Of a DNA stretch of 64,000 nt, positions 41,617 to 50,277 are shown piece by piece. Origin of the DNA: Microcoleus sp036704825 (GTDB lineage Bacteria > Cyanobacteriota > Cyanobacteriia > Cyanobacteriales > Microcoleaceae); the NCBI GenBank assembly GCA_036704825.1, contig JAUBSN010000002.1, forward strand, positions 124,001-188,000, read 5' to 3'. Under the pieces are notes generated by a model. The model made no database searches. It had not been told where the DNA came from and was given only the letters and a program-made list of their open reading frames with translations. Every line of letters starts with the position of its first letter. Within the stretch, counting starts at the first letter, position 1. The position numbers were made by a program, and so were the translations under genes.

Positions 41617-41934
41617 ATGGCAAAACTGAGCCTTAACTCCGTCATTCCTTCAGCAAAGCTGACGAACTATTTATTAGTTCGGCTTGCTAAAGATGACAAA
41701 TCTCAGTTTCTCGATCGGGGTGGTTACGGCCTAGAAAACTGGCAGCAGCTCGATCGAGATTTGAGAACCCAGATACTTCCATTGGAAGCGGAGCCAATGG
41801 AAAACACAAAATACGGTCAAAAATACATGATTTGAGGCAGTTTAACAGGGCCAAACGGTACAACTTTACAAGTCAAAACCGTTTGGATAGTCACTCCATC
41901 CGAAACGAGATTTGTTACATTAGTTCCTGATTGA
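41617..41934 (+). pseudogene. DUF6883 gene interrupted by an in-frame TGA
   Basis: The frame reads MAKLSLNSVIPSAKLTNYLL and LENWQQLDRDLRTQILPLEAE, then KYGQKYMI and TGA (41833-41835). It continues without a break as GSLTGPNGTTLQVKTVWIVT and PSETRFVTLVPD to TGA 41932-41934. This is a complete DUF6883 protein with one nonsense codon; a CGA or similar codon would restore it. It is followed 17 bp later by DUF4926, its usual partner. Confidence 0.8.
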
Positions 41935-41950
41935 GAAGAGGTAAGCAGCC

Positions 41951-42175
41951 ATGAAATTTGAACTGTATTCACAGGTAGCATTGCGCGAAGACATCCCCAA
42001 ATACAATCTCAAAAAAGGTGCTACAGCAACTATTGTTGAGCATTACCCAATGCCGGAAGGTGAAGAAGACGGTTATAGCTTAGAGGGTTTCAATGTCGAA
42101 GCAATTACAGTTGAAGTTGCCGAGTCCCAGATTGAATCAATAAAAGCTCCTGTTTTGCAGCTTGGAAAATATTGA
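41951..42175 (+). CDS. DUF4926 protein
   Basis: A 74-residue protein with the DUF4926 pattern: LYSQVALREDIPKYNLKKGATATIVEHYP, then EDGYSLEGFN and ITVEVAESQIE. It is commonly found beside DUF6883, and the pair is thought to be toxin-antitoxin-like; the small acidic DUF4926 would be the antitoxin. A ribosome binding site (aagaggt) precedes the ATG. With its partner broken, it may be an orphan. Confidence 0.75.
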   Translation: MKFELYSQVALREDIPKYNLKKGATATIVEHYPMPEGEEDGYSLEGFNVEAITVEVAESQIESIKAPVLQLGKY

Positions 42176-42431
42176 TTAGCATTCGCCTTCCACCAGCCTG
42201 CGATGAGGGCGACTCATCTTGCGAAGCAAAACTTGTTCTTCTTCAGAGAGAGGTGCTTCGCAAGCAGCATTAATTTTTTCTAACAGTTGTTGATTTTCGC
42301 GGTGGCGGATAAATTCTTCAAGGGCTATTTCGATCAAAAAACTCTGAGAAATTTGCATTTCGCAAAGCTTTTGTTTCGGCTTGTTCCAATAAAGATGCTG
42401 GCAATGAGATAGCAGTTTTGACAGTTGTCAT
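42176..42431 (-). pseudogene. Ribbon-helix-helix antitoxin relic
   Basis: From ATG 42431 the frame reads MTTVKTAISLPASLLEQAETKAL, an RHH (CopG/MetJ-like) DNA-binding start. After a frameshift near 42360 it continues MQISQSFLIEIALEEFIRHRENQQLL and LSEEEQVLLRKMSRPHRRLVEGE to the stop at 42176. The usual MazF-type toxin would overlap the end, but none is present. It is a broken antitoxin without its toxin. Confidence 0.7.
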
Positions 42432-42522
42432 AGCTTTATACCTTCATTTATTTATCTGAGTCTAACTAATAGTATAGCTAACCCCAATACGGTTCAGCAA
42501 ACAGGCAAAACAATGAAACCCT

Positions 42523-43455
42523 TTATTTCGCCGGACTTACTGGCTTTGACTCGCCCAGCTTTTGCTGCAAAAACTCCCGGGCTACTTGTCCGGCTTCCTG
42601 CTGTTTCTTATCAACCTGATAATTGAGTCGGCGCATATCTTCCTCGGAGATTTTGCCGCCCAATTCTGCGAGCACTTGACGCAATTCCGGGTATTTTTCC
42701 AAAACTTGCGATCGCACAACGGGAACTGCTTGGTAGGGCGGGAAATAGTTCTTGTCATCTTTGAGAACTACTAAACCCAAACTTTGAATCAAACCGTCCG
42801 TCGTATTACCAGCAATCACATCTACTTCTTTTTGTTGCAGCGCTTGATAAAGCAATCCTAACAGCAACTCCTTCGGTTCTTCTCGAAACTTAATCCCGTA
42901 AGTTTTAGCCAATCCGGGAAATCCATCTTCTCTCTCGTTAAATTCTGGGCCGAAACCAGCCCGGAGGTTAGGTGCAGCTTTGCCTAGTTGCGAGAGAGTT
43001 TGTAAATTGAGTTTTTTGGCATCGTCTCCCCGCACAATAATCGCAAAACTGTTGTTAAATCCGAGCGGTTCCGTCCATTCTGCTTTAAACTTTTTGGGAT
43101 ATTCTTGTTTGAGGTAATCGAGGACTTTTTTGGGGTCAGAAATAGATTTCTGTTTGAGCAGGTTGGCGTAAGCAGTACCCGTGTATTCGACGTACAAATC
43201 GATTTTACCTGCTGTGAGAGATTGATGGCAAAGCGAGCCTCCGAGATTCAGTTCGCGTTCTACTTTGATATCTGTTTTAGCTTCGATATTGCGTGCTAAA
43301 ATTTCTGCGAGGATGACTTGTTCGGTAAAGTCTTTCGAGCAGATGACAACTTGCTTTTCTGGCTTAGAGGTACATCCTGCTACTGCAAACAAACAAAGCA
43401 GCCAGCAGGAACAGAAAAAAAAATCGTTCTTAGATATTTTCATAAGCGAACTCAT
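42523..43455 (-). CDS. Glycine betaine/choline-type ABC transporter substrate-binding lipoprotein
   Basis: The 310-residue protein has a lipoprotein signal with lipobox AVAGC. It then shows the OpuAC/OsmF-type fold signature (VVICSKDFTEQVILAEILARNIE, then LTAGKIDLYVEYTGTAYANLL), ending in REFLQQKLGESK. This family binds glycine betaine, choline or other osmolytes outside the membrane for a permease and ATPase. Neither partner is adjacent. Its strand is opposite to the following aldehyde dehydrogenase. Confidence 0.88.
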   Translation of the reverse strand: MSSLMKISKNDFFFCSCWLLCLFAVAGCTSKPEKQVVICSKDFTEQVILAEILARNIEAKTDIKVERELNLGGSLCHQSLTAGKIDLYVEYTGTAYANLLKQKSISDPKKVLDYLKQEYPKKFKAEWTEPLGFNNSFAIIVRGDDAKKLNLQTLSQLGKAAPNLRAGFGPEFNEREDGFPGLAKTYGIKFREEPKELLLGLLYQALQQKEVDVIAGNTTDGLIQSLGLVVLKDDKNYFPPYQAVPVVRSQVLEKYPELRQVLAELGGKISEEDMRRLNYQVDKKQQEAGQVAREFLQQKLGESKPVSPAK

Positions 43456-43770
43456 TTTTTAGTGACCCAACTATCAGCTTCTAATTTATAGCATTTCTCA
43501 ATCATTTGTAAAGGCTAAATCCGCAACTGCTGCGACTATTTTAGGATTAGCACCGCTGGCATCTCGCAAGATACCTACTTCTTCTCTTCCTTTTTTTAAT
43601 TCTTCCTTCGTGTTCTACCCTTCGGGAACGGCTTCGCCCAACGCACCTCGAAGCGGTTCAATCATCCTAATTCTTCCGGCCCCCAACGAGTAGATTTTTT
43701 TTACACCCGCACTTTACCCGACTTTCCTTTTACTGTTGTAACATTTATTGATAGACATGGAGGAATAAAT
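43456..43770. other. Intergenic region between OpuAC-like and aldehyde dehydrogenase genes
   Basis: 315 bp. It includes a short repeat (ttcgggaacggcttcgcccaac, about 43621-43642, spanning an inverted cgaagcgg/cttcg pattern). No gene. The aldehyde dehydrogenase has gaggaa as ribosome binding site at about 43760. Confidence 0.45.
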
Positions 43771-45138
43771 ATGATAATCAGAGTCAGCGATATTATCCAG
43801 CAGCAGCGGCAATTTTTTGCGACTGGGAAAACTAAGGATGTGGATTTTCGGATCGAACAACTGAAAAAACTTAAAAGTGCGATCGAACTTAATCAATCAC
43901 GAATAGTCGATGCTGTCAAGGCAGACCTGGGTCGGCCGGAATTCGAGGCTTATCTTGAAATCGCATCGATTGGCGAAGTTAATTATGCCCTCAAAAACCT
44001 CAAATCGTGGGTCAAGCGGAGAAAAGTCCCTGCTTCGATAGATCAATTCCCAGCATCAGCCCGCATTTACCCTGAACCTTTGGGCGTAGTGTTAATCATC
44101 GGGCCTTGGAATTACCCGTTTCAGTTAATGATATCACCTTTAGTCGGGGCGATCGCCGCCGGCAACTGTGCCATCCTCAAACCTTCGGAAATCGCCTCAC
44201 ACACCTCCGAAGTTATCGCCGACATGATATCCAAAACCTTCGATCCCGCCTATGTAGCCGCCGTCGAAGGAGGCGTGGAAATCAGCCAACAATTGCTAGC
44301 CGAAAAATTCGACCACATCTTCTTTACAGGCGGCACTAAAATCGGTCGAATCGTGATGGAATCTGCCGCTAAAAACCTGACACCTGTCACCTTGGAATTA
44401 GGCGGTAAAAGTCCTTGCATTGTAGACTCCGACATTCACATTGAATACACCGCAAAACGCATTGCTTGGGGCAAATTCCTCAATGCAGGACAAACTTGCA
44501 TTGCTCCCGATTACCTGTTAGTATATCGAAAAGTTAAGCCCGATTTGATGGCAGCAATTAAAACAAGTATTCAGGAATTTTACGGAGACGATCCGCAAAA
44601 AAGTCCCGACTATTCGCGGATTATCAACCAGCGGCAATTGGAACGTTTGAGTGCGTTTATTAAAGACGGAGAAATTGTTGTCGGCGGGCAAGTTAAGCCG
44701 GATGATAGATATATTGCACCGACGGTTATAGATAATGTTTCCTGGGATTCGCCTGTGATGCAGGATGAGATTTTTGGGCCGATTTTGCCAGTTTTGGAGT
44801 ATGATGATTTCGGGGAGGCGATCGCCCAAATCAACTCCCGTCCGAAACCTTTAGCTTTGTATTTGTTCTCTAAAAATAAAGAGAAACAACAGCGAGTTTT
44901 GCAAGAAACTTCTTCAGGGGGAGTTTGCATTAACGACACAGTTATGCAAGTGGGAGTAACAGATTTACCTTTTGGCGGAGTTGGCGACAGCGGCATCGGC
45001 ACTTATCACGGCAAAGCAAGTTTTGACACTTTTTCTCATTACAAAAGCGTGCTGCAAAAGTCATTTTTACTTGACTTGAAATGGCGCTACGCTCCCTATA
45101 AAGGCAAGTTGGATTTGATTAAGAAAATTATCGGTTGA
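43771..45138 (+). CDS. Aldehyde dehydrogenase (AlkH/AldE-type)
   Basis: The 455-residue protein has IGPWNYPFQLMISPLVGAIAAGN, the NAD-binding FFTGGTKIGRIVM, the catalytic glutamate in TLELGGKSP and the catalytic cysteine in NAGQTCIAPDYLL. The short length and a hydrophobic C-terminus (LDLIKKIIG) fit class 3 fatty aldehyde dehydrogenases. In cyanobacteria this clade oxidises fatty or apocarotenoid aldehydes to acids and is involved in hydrocarbon turnover. It stands alone. Confidence 0.92.
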   Translation: MIIRVSDIIQQQRQFFATGKTKDVDFRIEQLKKLKSAIELNQSRIVDAVKADLGRPEFEAYLEIASIGEVNYALKNLKSWVKRRKVPASIDQFPASARIYPEPLGVVLIIGPWNYPFQLMISPLVGAIAAGNCAILKPSEIASHTSEVIADMISKTFDPAYVAAVEGGVEISQQLLAEKFDHIFFTGGTKIGRIVMESAAKNLTPVTLELGGKSPCIVDSDIHIEYTAKRIAWGKFLNAGQTCIAPDYLLVYRKVKPDLMAAIKTSIQEFYGDDPQKSPDYSRIINQRQLERLSAFIKDGEIVVGGQVKPDDRYIAPTVIDNVSWDSPVMQDEIFGPILPVLEYDDFGEAIAQINSRPKPLALYLFSKNKEKQQRVLQETSSGGVCINDTVMQVGVTDLPFGGVGDSGIGTYHGKASFDTFSHYKSVLQKSFLLDLKWRYAPYKGKLDLIKKIIG

Positions 45139-45149
45139 TCGATCGCACT

Positions 45150-45235
45150 TGCCGGGGCGGGTTCACCAAGGTTTACAGTATCAGCGAGATAGCGAAATCA
45201 ACCCGCCCCTTCCTGATATTATCGGTTAAGCGATG
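45150..45235. repeat. aggggcgggtt repeat family copy
   Basis: Inverted core ggggcgggttcacc and caacccgcccctt, with gatatt and gatcga motifs at the flanks. Intergenic. Confidence 0.65.
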
Positions 45236-45405
45236 CCGCGGTGAACGATTATTTCCATAAATTTGAAATGATTGCTTATCTGTTTTATGAACGATTTAGA
45301 TCCCAATCTCTACGTCACTCCTAAAGAACAGTTGCCCCATCCAAAATAATCCACATGAGAAATGTTTATAATATCTTTTAGCATCTTTTCCCTAACAAGC
45401 AATTT

Positions 45406-45756
45406 ATGGAATCTTTAGCAAACGAACGCTGTGCCGCCTGCCGCCCAAACTCTCCCCGCGTCACAGCTTACGAAATTGTCCAACTCAAACCTCAAATTCC
45501 TGAGTGGAATTTTATCGAAAAAAATGGCGTTCCCCAAATAGAACGCACCTACGAATTCCCGGATTTCAAAAGTGCGATCGCCTTTACAAACAGCGTCGGC
45601 GAAGTTGCTGAAACTGAAGGACATCACCCCGCACTGTTAACCGAGTGGGGGAAAGTTACCGTTACTTGGTGGACTCACGAGATTTCTGGACTGCACCGCA
45701 ATGATTTTATTATGGCGGCGAAAACCGATGCGATCGCCAATCAATTCCCAAAATAA
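45406..45756 (+). CDS. 4a-hydroxytetrahydrobiopterin dehydratase (PCD/DCoH)
   Basis: A 116-residue protein matching PCD/DCoH: RTYEFPDFKSAIAFTNSVGEVAETEGHHP, then VTVTWWTHEISGLHRNDFIMAAKTD. HHP carries the active-site histidines. The enzyme dehydrates 4a-hydroxytetrahydropterin and recycles the pterin cofactor. Cyanobacterial versions often have no phenylalanine hydroxylase partner; a link to Moco or RuBisCO-related roles has been suggested for other PCD-like proteins. The N-terminal CAAC and CRP residues are unusual and may not be structural. Confidence 0.9.
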   Translation: MESLANERCAACRPNSPRVTAYEIVQLKPQIPEWNFIEKNGVPQIERTYEFPDFKSAIAFTNSVGEVAETEGHHPALLTEWGKVTVTWWTHEISGLHRNDFIMAAKTDAIANQFPK

Positions 45757-45782
45757 AATCCGACTTGTAGCCCGATCCTAGT

Positions 45783-46514
45783 CTAAGAAAGCACCGCTCT
45801 CGGTACTGGCGAATGTTGATTGGCATTATTCAACAACTCCAGATTCAGTCGGTAGCCGACATTCCGTACAGTTTGAATCAGGCTCGGCTGTCGCGGGTCG
45901 TTTTCTATTTTTTTACGCAGAGAGAGTACGTGAGTGTCGATCGTCCGGGGGTTATCAATCGCATCGGGCCAGGCGCGACGCAGCAAATCCGAGCGCGACA
46001 GCGGCACTCCTCCAGCTTGAGCCAGCACGTACAGCAGGCTAAATTCCTGGGGAGTGAGCTCAATATGTTCGTCGTGCAACCTGACTCGGCGCTGCACCAA
46101 ATCAATTTTCAGCAGCCCGCACTCCAGCGTCGCCGGCGGTATCATCGTGCGGTTGCGGCGCATCAGAGCTTCCACCCTCGCCATAAACTCTTGCATCCCA
46201 AAGGGTTTAGTCAGGTAATCGTCTGCACCCGCCTTCAAACCTTCAACAATATCCGATTCCGAATTCCGCGCCGACAGCATCAAAATCAGCGACTGCTGCT
46301 GCTGTTGCAGCCAGCGGCAAAATTCCAAACCGTCCCCATCCGGCAATTGGGCATCTAGAATGACTAGGGTTGGCTGGCGGCTGAAAAATATTTCCCTAGC
46401 GTGACTGATATCCGCTGACTGGTGCACCCAGTGACCGACTTGCTGTAGATGCCAGCCCAAGAGCGATCGCAGGTGCGGATTCCCTTCAACAATTGAAATA
46501 CTTGCAGATTCCAC
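45783..46514 (-). CDS. OmpR/PhoB-family response regulator, NblR-like
   Basis: The 243-residue protein has a receiver domain with phospho-acceptor D54 (LVILDAQLPDG), the switch serine (LMLSARN) and the conserved lysine (LTKPFG). The C-terminal winged helix (LTPQEFSLLYVLAQ, RTIDTHVLSLRKKI, TVRNVGYRL) binds DNA. The N-terminal acid pair is reduced: VEGN instead of VEDD, so magnesium binding may be weak. NblR, the regulator of phycobilisome breakdown, is known as an atypical regulator working without phosphorylation, which makes it a candidate. Assignment to NblR is inferred. No sensor kinase is adjacent. Confidence 0.8.
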   Translation of the reverse strand: MESASISIVEGNPHLRSLLGWHLQQVGHWVHQSADISHAREIFFSRQPTLVILDAQLPDGDGLEFCRWLQQQQQSLILMLSARNSESDIVEGLKAGADDYLTKPFGMQEFMARVEALMRRNRTMIPPATLECGLLKIDLVQRRVRLHDEHIELTPQEFSLLYVLAQAGGVPLSRSDLLRRAWPDAIDNPRTIDTHVLSLRKKIENDPRQPSLIQTVRNVGYRLNLELLNNANQHSPVPRAVLS

Positions 46515-47109
46515 AGAGGCGAGCTTCCCTTATCACTAATGGCTACCAGGTTAACAGAGCTTTTGTCAAGCTTTTGTAACCATCGCTACTCAAGCATGAG
46601 CTGCATTTACAGCAGCGGACATACCTAGGGTAGGAATTTTAAAGATTGGGTTAATTTGGCAGGGTCAGCCTGCAGAATGGTTAAATCATTCTGGCGATGA
46701 GCTTACAATGAAAATAAGACAGTGTAAAGCCGATCGATCCCATGCCCCAACTGCCTGCTAAAAGCGATCCCCCCGACCCAGCCCCCACTCCCAGGAGGTT
46801 GACAAATCGCGCAAGTGAAACTAGAATTCCTCCAACCGTTCGCTCGGTAGCCGGAACACTCAGCCACTTTGACCGCCAAATTCAGCAACATCCCGACTGC
46901 ATTAAACGCACAGCGAATTATCTAGGTGCGCGCACAAAGTCGAGCAATTGCATTGCAACGAGTGAAATTTTTTATGGAGGGTAGCCTGTTGAGCAGGGTA
47001 AAAACTTTTATTTAGAAATAGCCTCAAGCTGAGCCACTCAGCATCAATCGAGGCCATTCCTAAATCCCGCCGTCATTATACAAACCACAAAGGATTTCAA
47101 GCTCACACC
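46515..47109. other. Long intergenic region of unknown content
   Basis: About 595 bp. An 80-codon plus-strand frame from 46742 is rich in Pro/Arg/Thr and unlike known proteins, so I do not call it. The segment around 46790-46870 contains aggagg and cctcc in inverted order and a cgctcggtagccgg stem, so a small RNA is possible. No tRNA fold is seen. Confidence 0.4.
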
Positions 47110-47358
47110 ATGCTACAAGACACCCAAACAATCCGGCACTACCAAAAACTCACCGACGCCCTCGTCGAAATGTGGAATAGAGGTTATCGCTTCGATGACC
47201 TGCGGCTTTACTTAGACGGCTATTTAGCAGCCATGCGGCATTCCAACAGCCTGGAACCCTATCTGATTCACAGACTAGAGGAAGAAGCAGCGCGTTACAT
47301 TCACGACCCCTCCAATTTTGCAATGCCACAGACCCAAACAGAAGCAGACTACTATTAA
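47110..47358 (+). CDS. DUF6761 family protein
   Basis: An 82-residue protein: MLQDTQTIRHYQKLTDALVE, MWNRGYRFDDLRLYLDGYLAA, then LEPYLIHRLEEEAARYIHDPSNF. Helical and conserved across cyanobacteria as DUF6761; function unknown. No signal or membrane segment. It is monocistronic and followed by a run of attggcaattgg repeats. Confidence 0.8.
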   Translation: MLQDTQTIRHYQKLTDALVEMWNRGYRFDDLRLYLDGYLAAMRHSNSLEPYLIHRLEEEAARYIHDPSNFAMPQTQTEADYY

Positions 47359-47388
47359 ATAGCAAATTGGTTCGATCGACCCTTGATG

Positions 47389-47505
47389 ATTTGGGATTTG
47401 GGAATTGGCAATTGGCAATTGGCAATTGGGAATTGGGAATTGGCAATTGGGCATCGGCCAAACAGGGCATCGGCCAAACAGGGAATTGGGCATCGGGAAT
47501 TGATT
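47389..47505. repeat. AATTGGCAATTGGGAATTGG low-complexity tandem repeats
   Basis: Heptamer-like units attggca and attggga alternate, interspersed with two copies of gcatcggccaaacaggg. Typical cyanobacterial STRR array, about 115 bp, directly after the DUF6761 gene. Confidence 0.85.
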
Positions 47506-47565
47506 GTTTGTCATTTCCTCCTTTTTCCTTCTTCCTTCTGCTATAAATCAACCTAATTCAACGTA

Positions 47566-47688
47566 ATATCATGTCCGGTCGATTACCCTGATTTCTGTAG
47601 GGGCGGGTTCACCAATAATATTTGCCCCTAACGGAAAATCTCTAAAACCCGCCCCGGCAATTGTATTATGGGCGATCGGACATGATAT
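47566..47688. repeat. Composite palindromic repeat: atatcatgtccggtc ends, aggggcgggtt core
   Basis: Outer ends atatcatgtccggtcga and gatcggacatgatat are inverted repeats. Inside, taggggcgggttcacca and aacccgccccgg form a second inverted pair. The best-preserved copy of the family. Confidence 0.8.
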
Positions 47689-47707
47689 AAAACCGATTGA
47701 TGTCGTT

Positions 47708-47734
47708 TCCCCGACTTCTTTAAGAAGTCGGGGA
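47708..47734 (+). terminator. Strong hairpin followed by T-rich run
   Basis: TCCCCGACTTCT pairs with AGAAGTCGGGGA around a TTA loop, and atgttttttct follows on the plus strand. It can end plus-strand transcripts. On the minus strand it lies just beyond the glutaredoxin stop, but the T-run is on the wrong side. The palindrome is also a common interspersed type. Confidence 0.6.
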
Positions 47735-47753
47735 TATGTTTTTTCTGTCTAAT

Positions 47754-48077
47754 TTAAGAAGCCAAAGCGACTTCTACAACTTCTTGCAATTCGCCCTTTT
47801 GATACATCTCGATCATAATATCCGAGCCGCCAATAAATTCGCCGTTGATATAAACTTGGGGAATTGTCGGCCAGTTGGAATACTCTTTAACGCCTTGACG
47901 AATTTCCTGGTCTGCCAAAACATCAACAGTTTCGTAAGGCACTCCCAAAGTATTGAGAATTTGCACCACAGTATTAGAAAAACCGCACTGGGGCATTAAC
48001 TTATTGCCCTTCATAAACACCATGATTTTGTTTTGCTTAACCAACTCGTCAATTCTTTCATGTGCTGTTGTACTCAT
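47754..48077 (-). CDS. grxD: Monothiol glutaredoxin (Grx4/GrxD type, CGFS)
   Basis: ATG 48077 is preferred over TTG 48101 because taggagc lies 6 bp before it. The 107-residue protein carries the CGFS active site (PQCGFSNTV), KGNKLMPQ, WPTIPQVYINGEFIGGSDI for glutathione binding, and an acidic C-terminus. CGFS glutaredoxins hold 2Fe-2S clusters with glutathione and pass iron-sulfur clusters or iron signals, usually together with BolA. A BolA gene lies 333 bp upstream, in the same direction, which supports that. Confidence 0.93.
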   Translation of the reverse strand: MSTTAHERIDELVKQNKIMVFMKGNKLMPQCGFSNTVVQILNTLGVPYETVDVLADQEIRQGVKEYSNWPTIPQVYINGEFIGGSDIMIEMYQKGELQEVVEVALAS

Positions 48078-48119
48078 GGTAGCTCCTAATATTGTTTGCA
48101 AATTTTTAAACGTTGACTG

Positions 48120-48250
48120 ATATCATCTCCGATCGATTAACCATAATATCCCGGTCGGGGCGGGTGTTTGAGAGTGTCAATTATTGGCAGCTATTGTTGG
48201 TGAACCCGCCCCTACTACAAAAATTGCGATCGCTCGACCGGACATGATAT
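48120..48250. repeat. Composite palindromic repeat: atatcatctccgatcg end, ggggcgggt core
   Basis: Begins atatcatctccgatcg and ends cgaccggacatgatat. The core has ggtcggggcgggt and aacccgcccct. Same family as 47566-47688. It separates the grx and bolA genes. Confidence 0.75.
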
Positions 48251-48410
48251 GAGGCAGAAACCGCGTTTTTTACGAAAATCTTTCGTTACAGCCATAGATT
48301 CCGGTTAAAAAACCGGGTTTTTGTGGCTTTGGTGCGTAAGTGGAGCAGTTGTATTTCAACCAACTCTTGACACCAGCACCAACTTGTGACATCCACTTGC
48401 AAGTCAACAA

Positions 48411-48671
48411 TTAAGCAACTTGATTTTTAGCTTCCCATTCTGCGGGAGTTAAGGTTTCCAACCCCAAAGCGTGGATGGCTTCACTAGCCATTGCCTGTTT
48501 GAGAGCGCCGTAAACCAGTTGGTGCTGCTGTACTCGGCTTTTTCCTTCAAAAGCGGCAGAGACTACTCTCGCCTGGTAGTGGTCCCCGCCGCCAGTCAAA
48601 TCCTCAACTTGTATTTTAGCGTCGGGCAACCCTGCCTTAATCATTTCTGCTACTTGAGACGGTGTAACCAT
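48411..48671 (-). CDS. BolA-family protein
   Basis: An 86-residue BolA-like protein: VTPSQVAEMIKAGLPDAKIQVEDLTGGGDHYQARVVSAAFEGKSRVQQHQLVYGALKQAM, where RVQQHQLVY is the conserved helix with the cluster-binding histidine. BolA proteins form Fe-S-bridged heterodimers with CGFS glutaredoxins. The gene precedes grxD on the same strand, with a repeat between. ATG 48671 fits the family N-terminus. Confidence 0.92.
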   Translation of the reverse strand: MVTPSQVAEMIKAGLPDAKIQVEDLTGGGDHYQARVVSAAFEGKSRVQQHQLVYGALKQAMASEAIHALGLETLTPAEWEAKNQVA

Positions 48672-48713
48672 TGGTTTCTGTGATAAACGGCTGTAATTTA
48701 GATTTTAATGGAA

Positions 48714-49337
48714 CTATTTTGTCGATGAACTCGGTTGACTGCTGGCAGGCCGGGGAAAGGGCGAATCCACAAAACCCAATTCCAGTAACTGCTGGTAAGC
48801 TTTCTTGCCCAAATCGCGAGTTGGCTGCTGCGATCGAATAATCTGAATCAGCAGGGGCACAGCCAGTTCGGGCTTATTTTGCGCCCGGTGTACCAACGCC
48901 AGCCGGTAGGTAGCTTCGTCGCGCATTTGGGCTGTTTCTACAGCTTTGGTGCGGTGGCTTTCGGCCAAGCGGATGTCAATTCCGGCAAAACTGCTGCCCA
49001 GTTGTTGGTAGAAGTTGGAGAGTTGATTGAAAATCTGGCGGGATTCTTGAAGTTTTTGAGTGGCGAGTGCGTAATTCTGAGCGGAAATAGCACTGCTGGC
49101 TTCTGTCATCAAACGCTGGCCTCCTTGGACGCTCAGCAGGCTGCTGTCTTGCGTCAGAGGGCGGAGATTGTTGGGGTCTGTGGGGTCGTCGGCGGGTTCG
49201 ACTTGCGGTTGGTTCTCTGGCCCAGAAGGTTGTTGTGCTTGGACTTGGAGCGGTTGCAACAGGGTAAAAGCTGCGATCGCCCCGATCGTAATCCGGGCAG
49301 TGGAGCGAAGCCAGCAAACAGTTCCAGAGTATACCAT
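48714..49337 (-). CDS. Exported TPR-like hypothetical protein
   Basis: The 207-residue protein has a signal peptide (ITIGAIAAFTLLQPLQVQAQ, cleaved near QAQQ) and a proline-rich linker. A helical domain with TPR-like spacing follows: ALATQKLQESRQIFNQLSNFYQQLG, AQMRDEATYRLALVHRAQNKPELAVPLL, and RDLGKKAYQQLLELGF. The tail is Ser/Pro-rich. A conserved cyanobacterial periplasmic protein of unknown role. It is 43 bp downstream of bolA's start region on the same strand side, possibly an upstream operon member. Confidence 0.7.
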   Translation of the reverse strand: MVYSGTVCWLRSTARITIGAIAAFTLLQPLQVQAQQPSGPENQPQVEPADDPTDPNNLRPLTQDSSLLSVQGGQRLMTEASSAISAQNYALATQKLQESRQIFNQLSNFYQQLGSSFAGIDIRLAESHRTKAVETAQMRDEATYRLALVHRAQNKPELAVPLLIQIIRSQQPTRDLGKKAYQQLLELGFVDSPFPRPASSQPSSSTK

Positions 49338-49668
49338 GAAATTACTTTGCGCCTGTGCGCTTTAAAAAAATATCTACCTTGAGCCGATCTTACCATTGGC
49401 GATCGCAACCGGCTAAGTGTAAACCAAATTTGTTGAAATGTCAAAGGGTGCGCGATCGATTTTAGATTTTAGATTTTGGATTTGAGATTTTTGATTGAAC
49501 AAGGAAATCGCGGGGGATTGGACAGATCCCGGCAATCTAGTCCAGGACGCAGAAACCGGGTTTTTTTACCTAAATACTGCCTTTGAGGCTTGAAAAATGG
49601 TGGAAAACCCGGTTTCTTTGGTTTTGATGGGTAAGTCCAGATCTAATTCAACCATCGTCGAACGAACC

Positions 49669-50067
49669 ATGAGTATCCCAATTGAAAGAACAGCTTACGG
49701 TCAACTACTGGCTAAATCTCAGCCTAAGCCAATCCTGAACGAAGAAGATAACGATCTTGCCCTCGCAGAAGTCGATTTTCTGATGTCCAAGGAAGAATTA
49801 ACAGTAGAAGAAGAAACTTTACTGAGTCTCTGGGGGCTGTCGATCGAAGAATACGAATCAAAATATTACCCAGATCCTGAAGTGAGTCCCCGGGATGTTC
49901 TATTGCATTTCATGGAAGTTCGCGAACTCAAACAAGCCGATTTAGTGGGCGTGATTGGTTCCAAAAGAGTCGTTTCTGAGGTGGTTAATGGGAAACGGGC
50001 GATTAGCAAGGCGCAAGCTAAGGCGCTGGGAGAATTTTTTAATGTTAATCCCAGCGTGTTTATTTGA
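49669..50067 (+). CDS. Xre-type HTH protein, HigA-like antitoxin
   Basis: ATG 49669 (MSIPIERTAYGQLLAKSQ) is preferred; the upstream frame runs through a repeat. The product of about 132 residues has an N-terminal acidic part (NEEDNDLALAEVDFLMSKEELTVEEETLL) and a C-terminal HTH (FMEVRELKQADLVGVIGSKRVVSEVVNGKRAISKAQAKALGEFF). This layout matches the HigA family that pairs with HigB RNases. A HigB gene is expected directly upstream, but that space is repeat DNA, so it is an orphan. Confidence 0.8.
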   Translation: MSIPIERTAYGQLLAKSQPKPILNEEDNDLALAEVDFLMSKEELTVEEETLLSLWGLSIEEYESKYYPDPEVSPRDVLLHFMEVRELKQADLVGVIGSKRVVSEVVNGKRAISKAQAKALGEFFNVNPSVFI

Positions 50068-50277
50068 GCGTGTTTATCTGAAAAACTCGCTGATATCGAA
50101 AAAGACTCGGCGGTTGAAACCGCTAGCAACGCGATCGCACAAACTAAGTCCGACGCAGACTGATGAAAAAACTACCGCTGTTAGTTACAGTTTCAAGCCC
50201 CTTATGCTAAAAACATCCCTGACAGCTTATAAATATGTTTGATAAATAGACATCAAAATCAAACAGGAACATTTCTG

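Noticed and set aside
46742..46984. 80-codon plus-strand frame after the response regulator
   Set aside because: Pro/Arg/Thr-rich without protein-like pattern and overlaps possible RNA stems; kept only as unexplained region.
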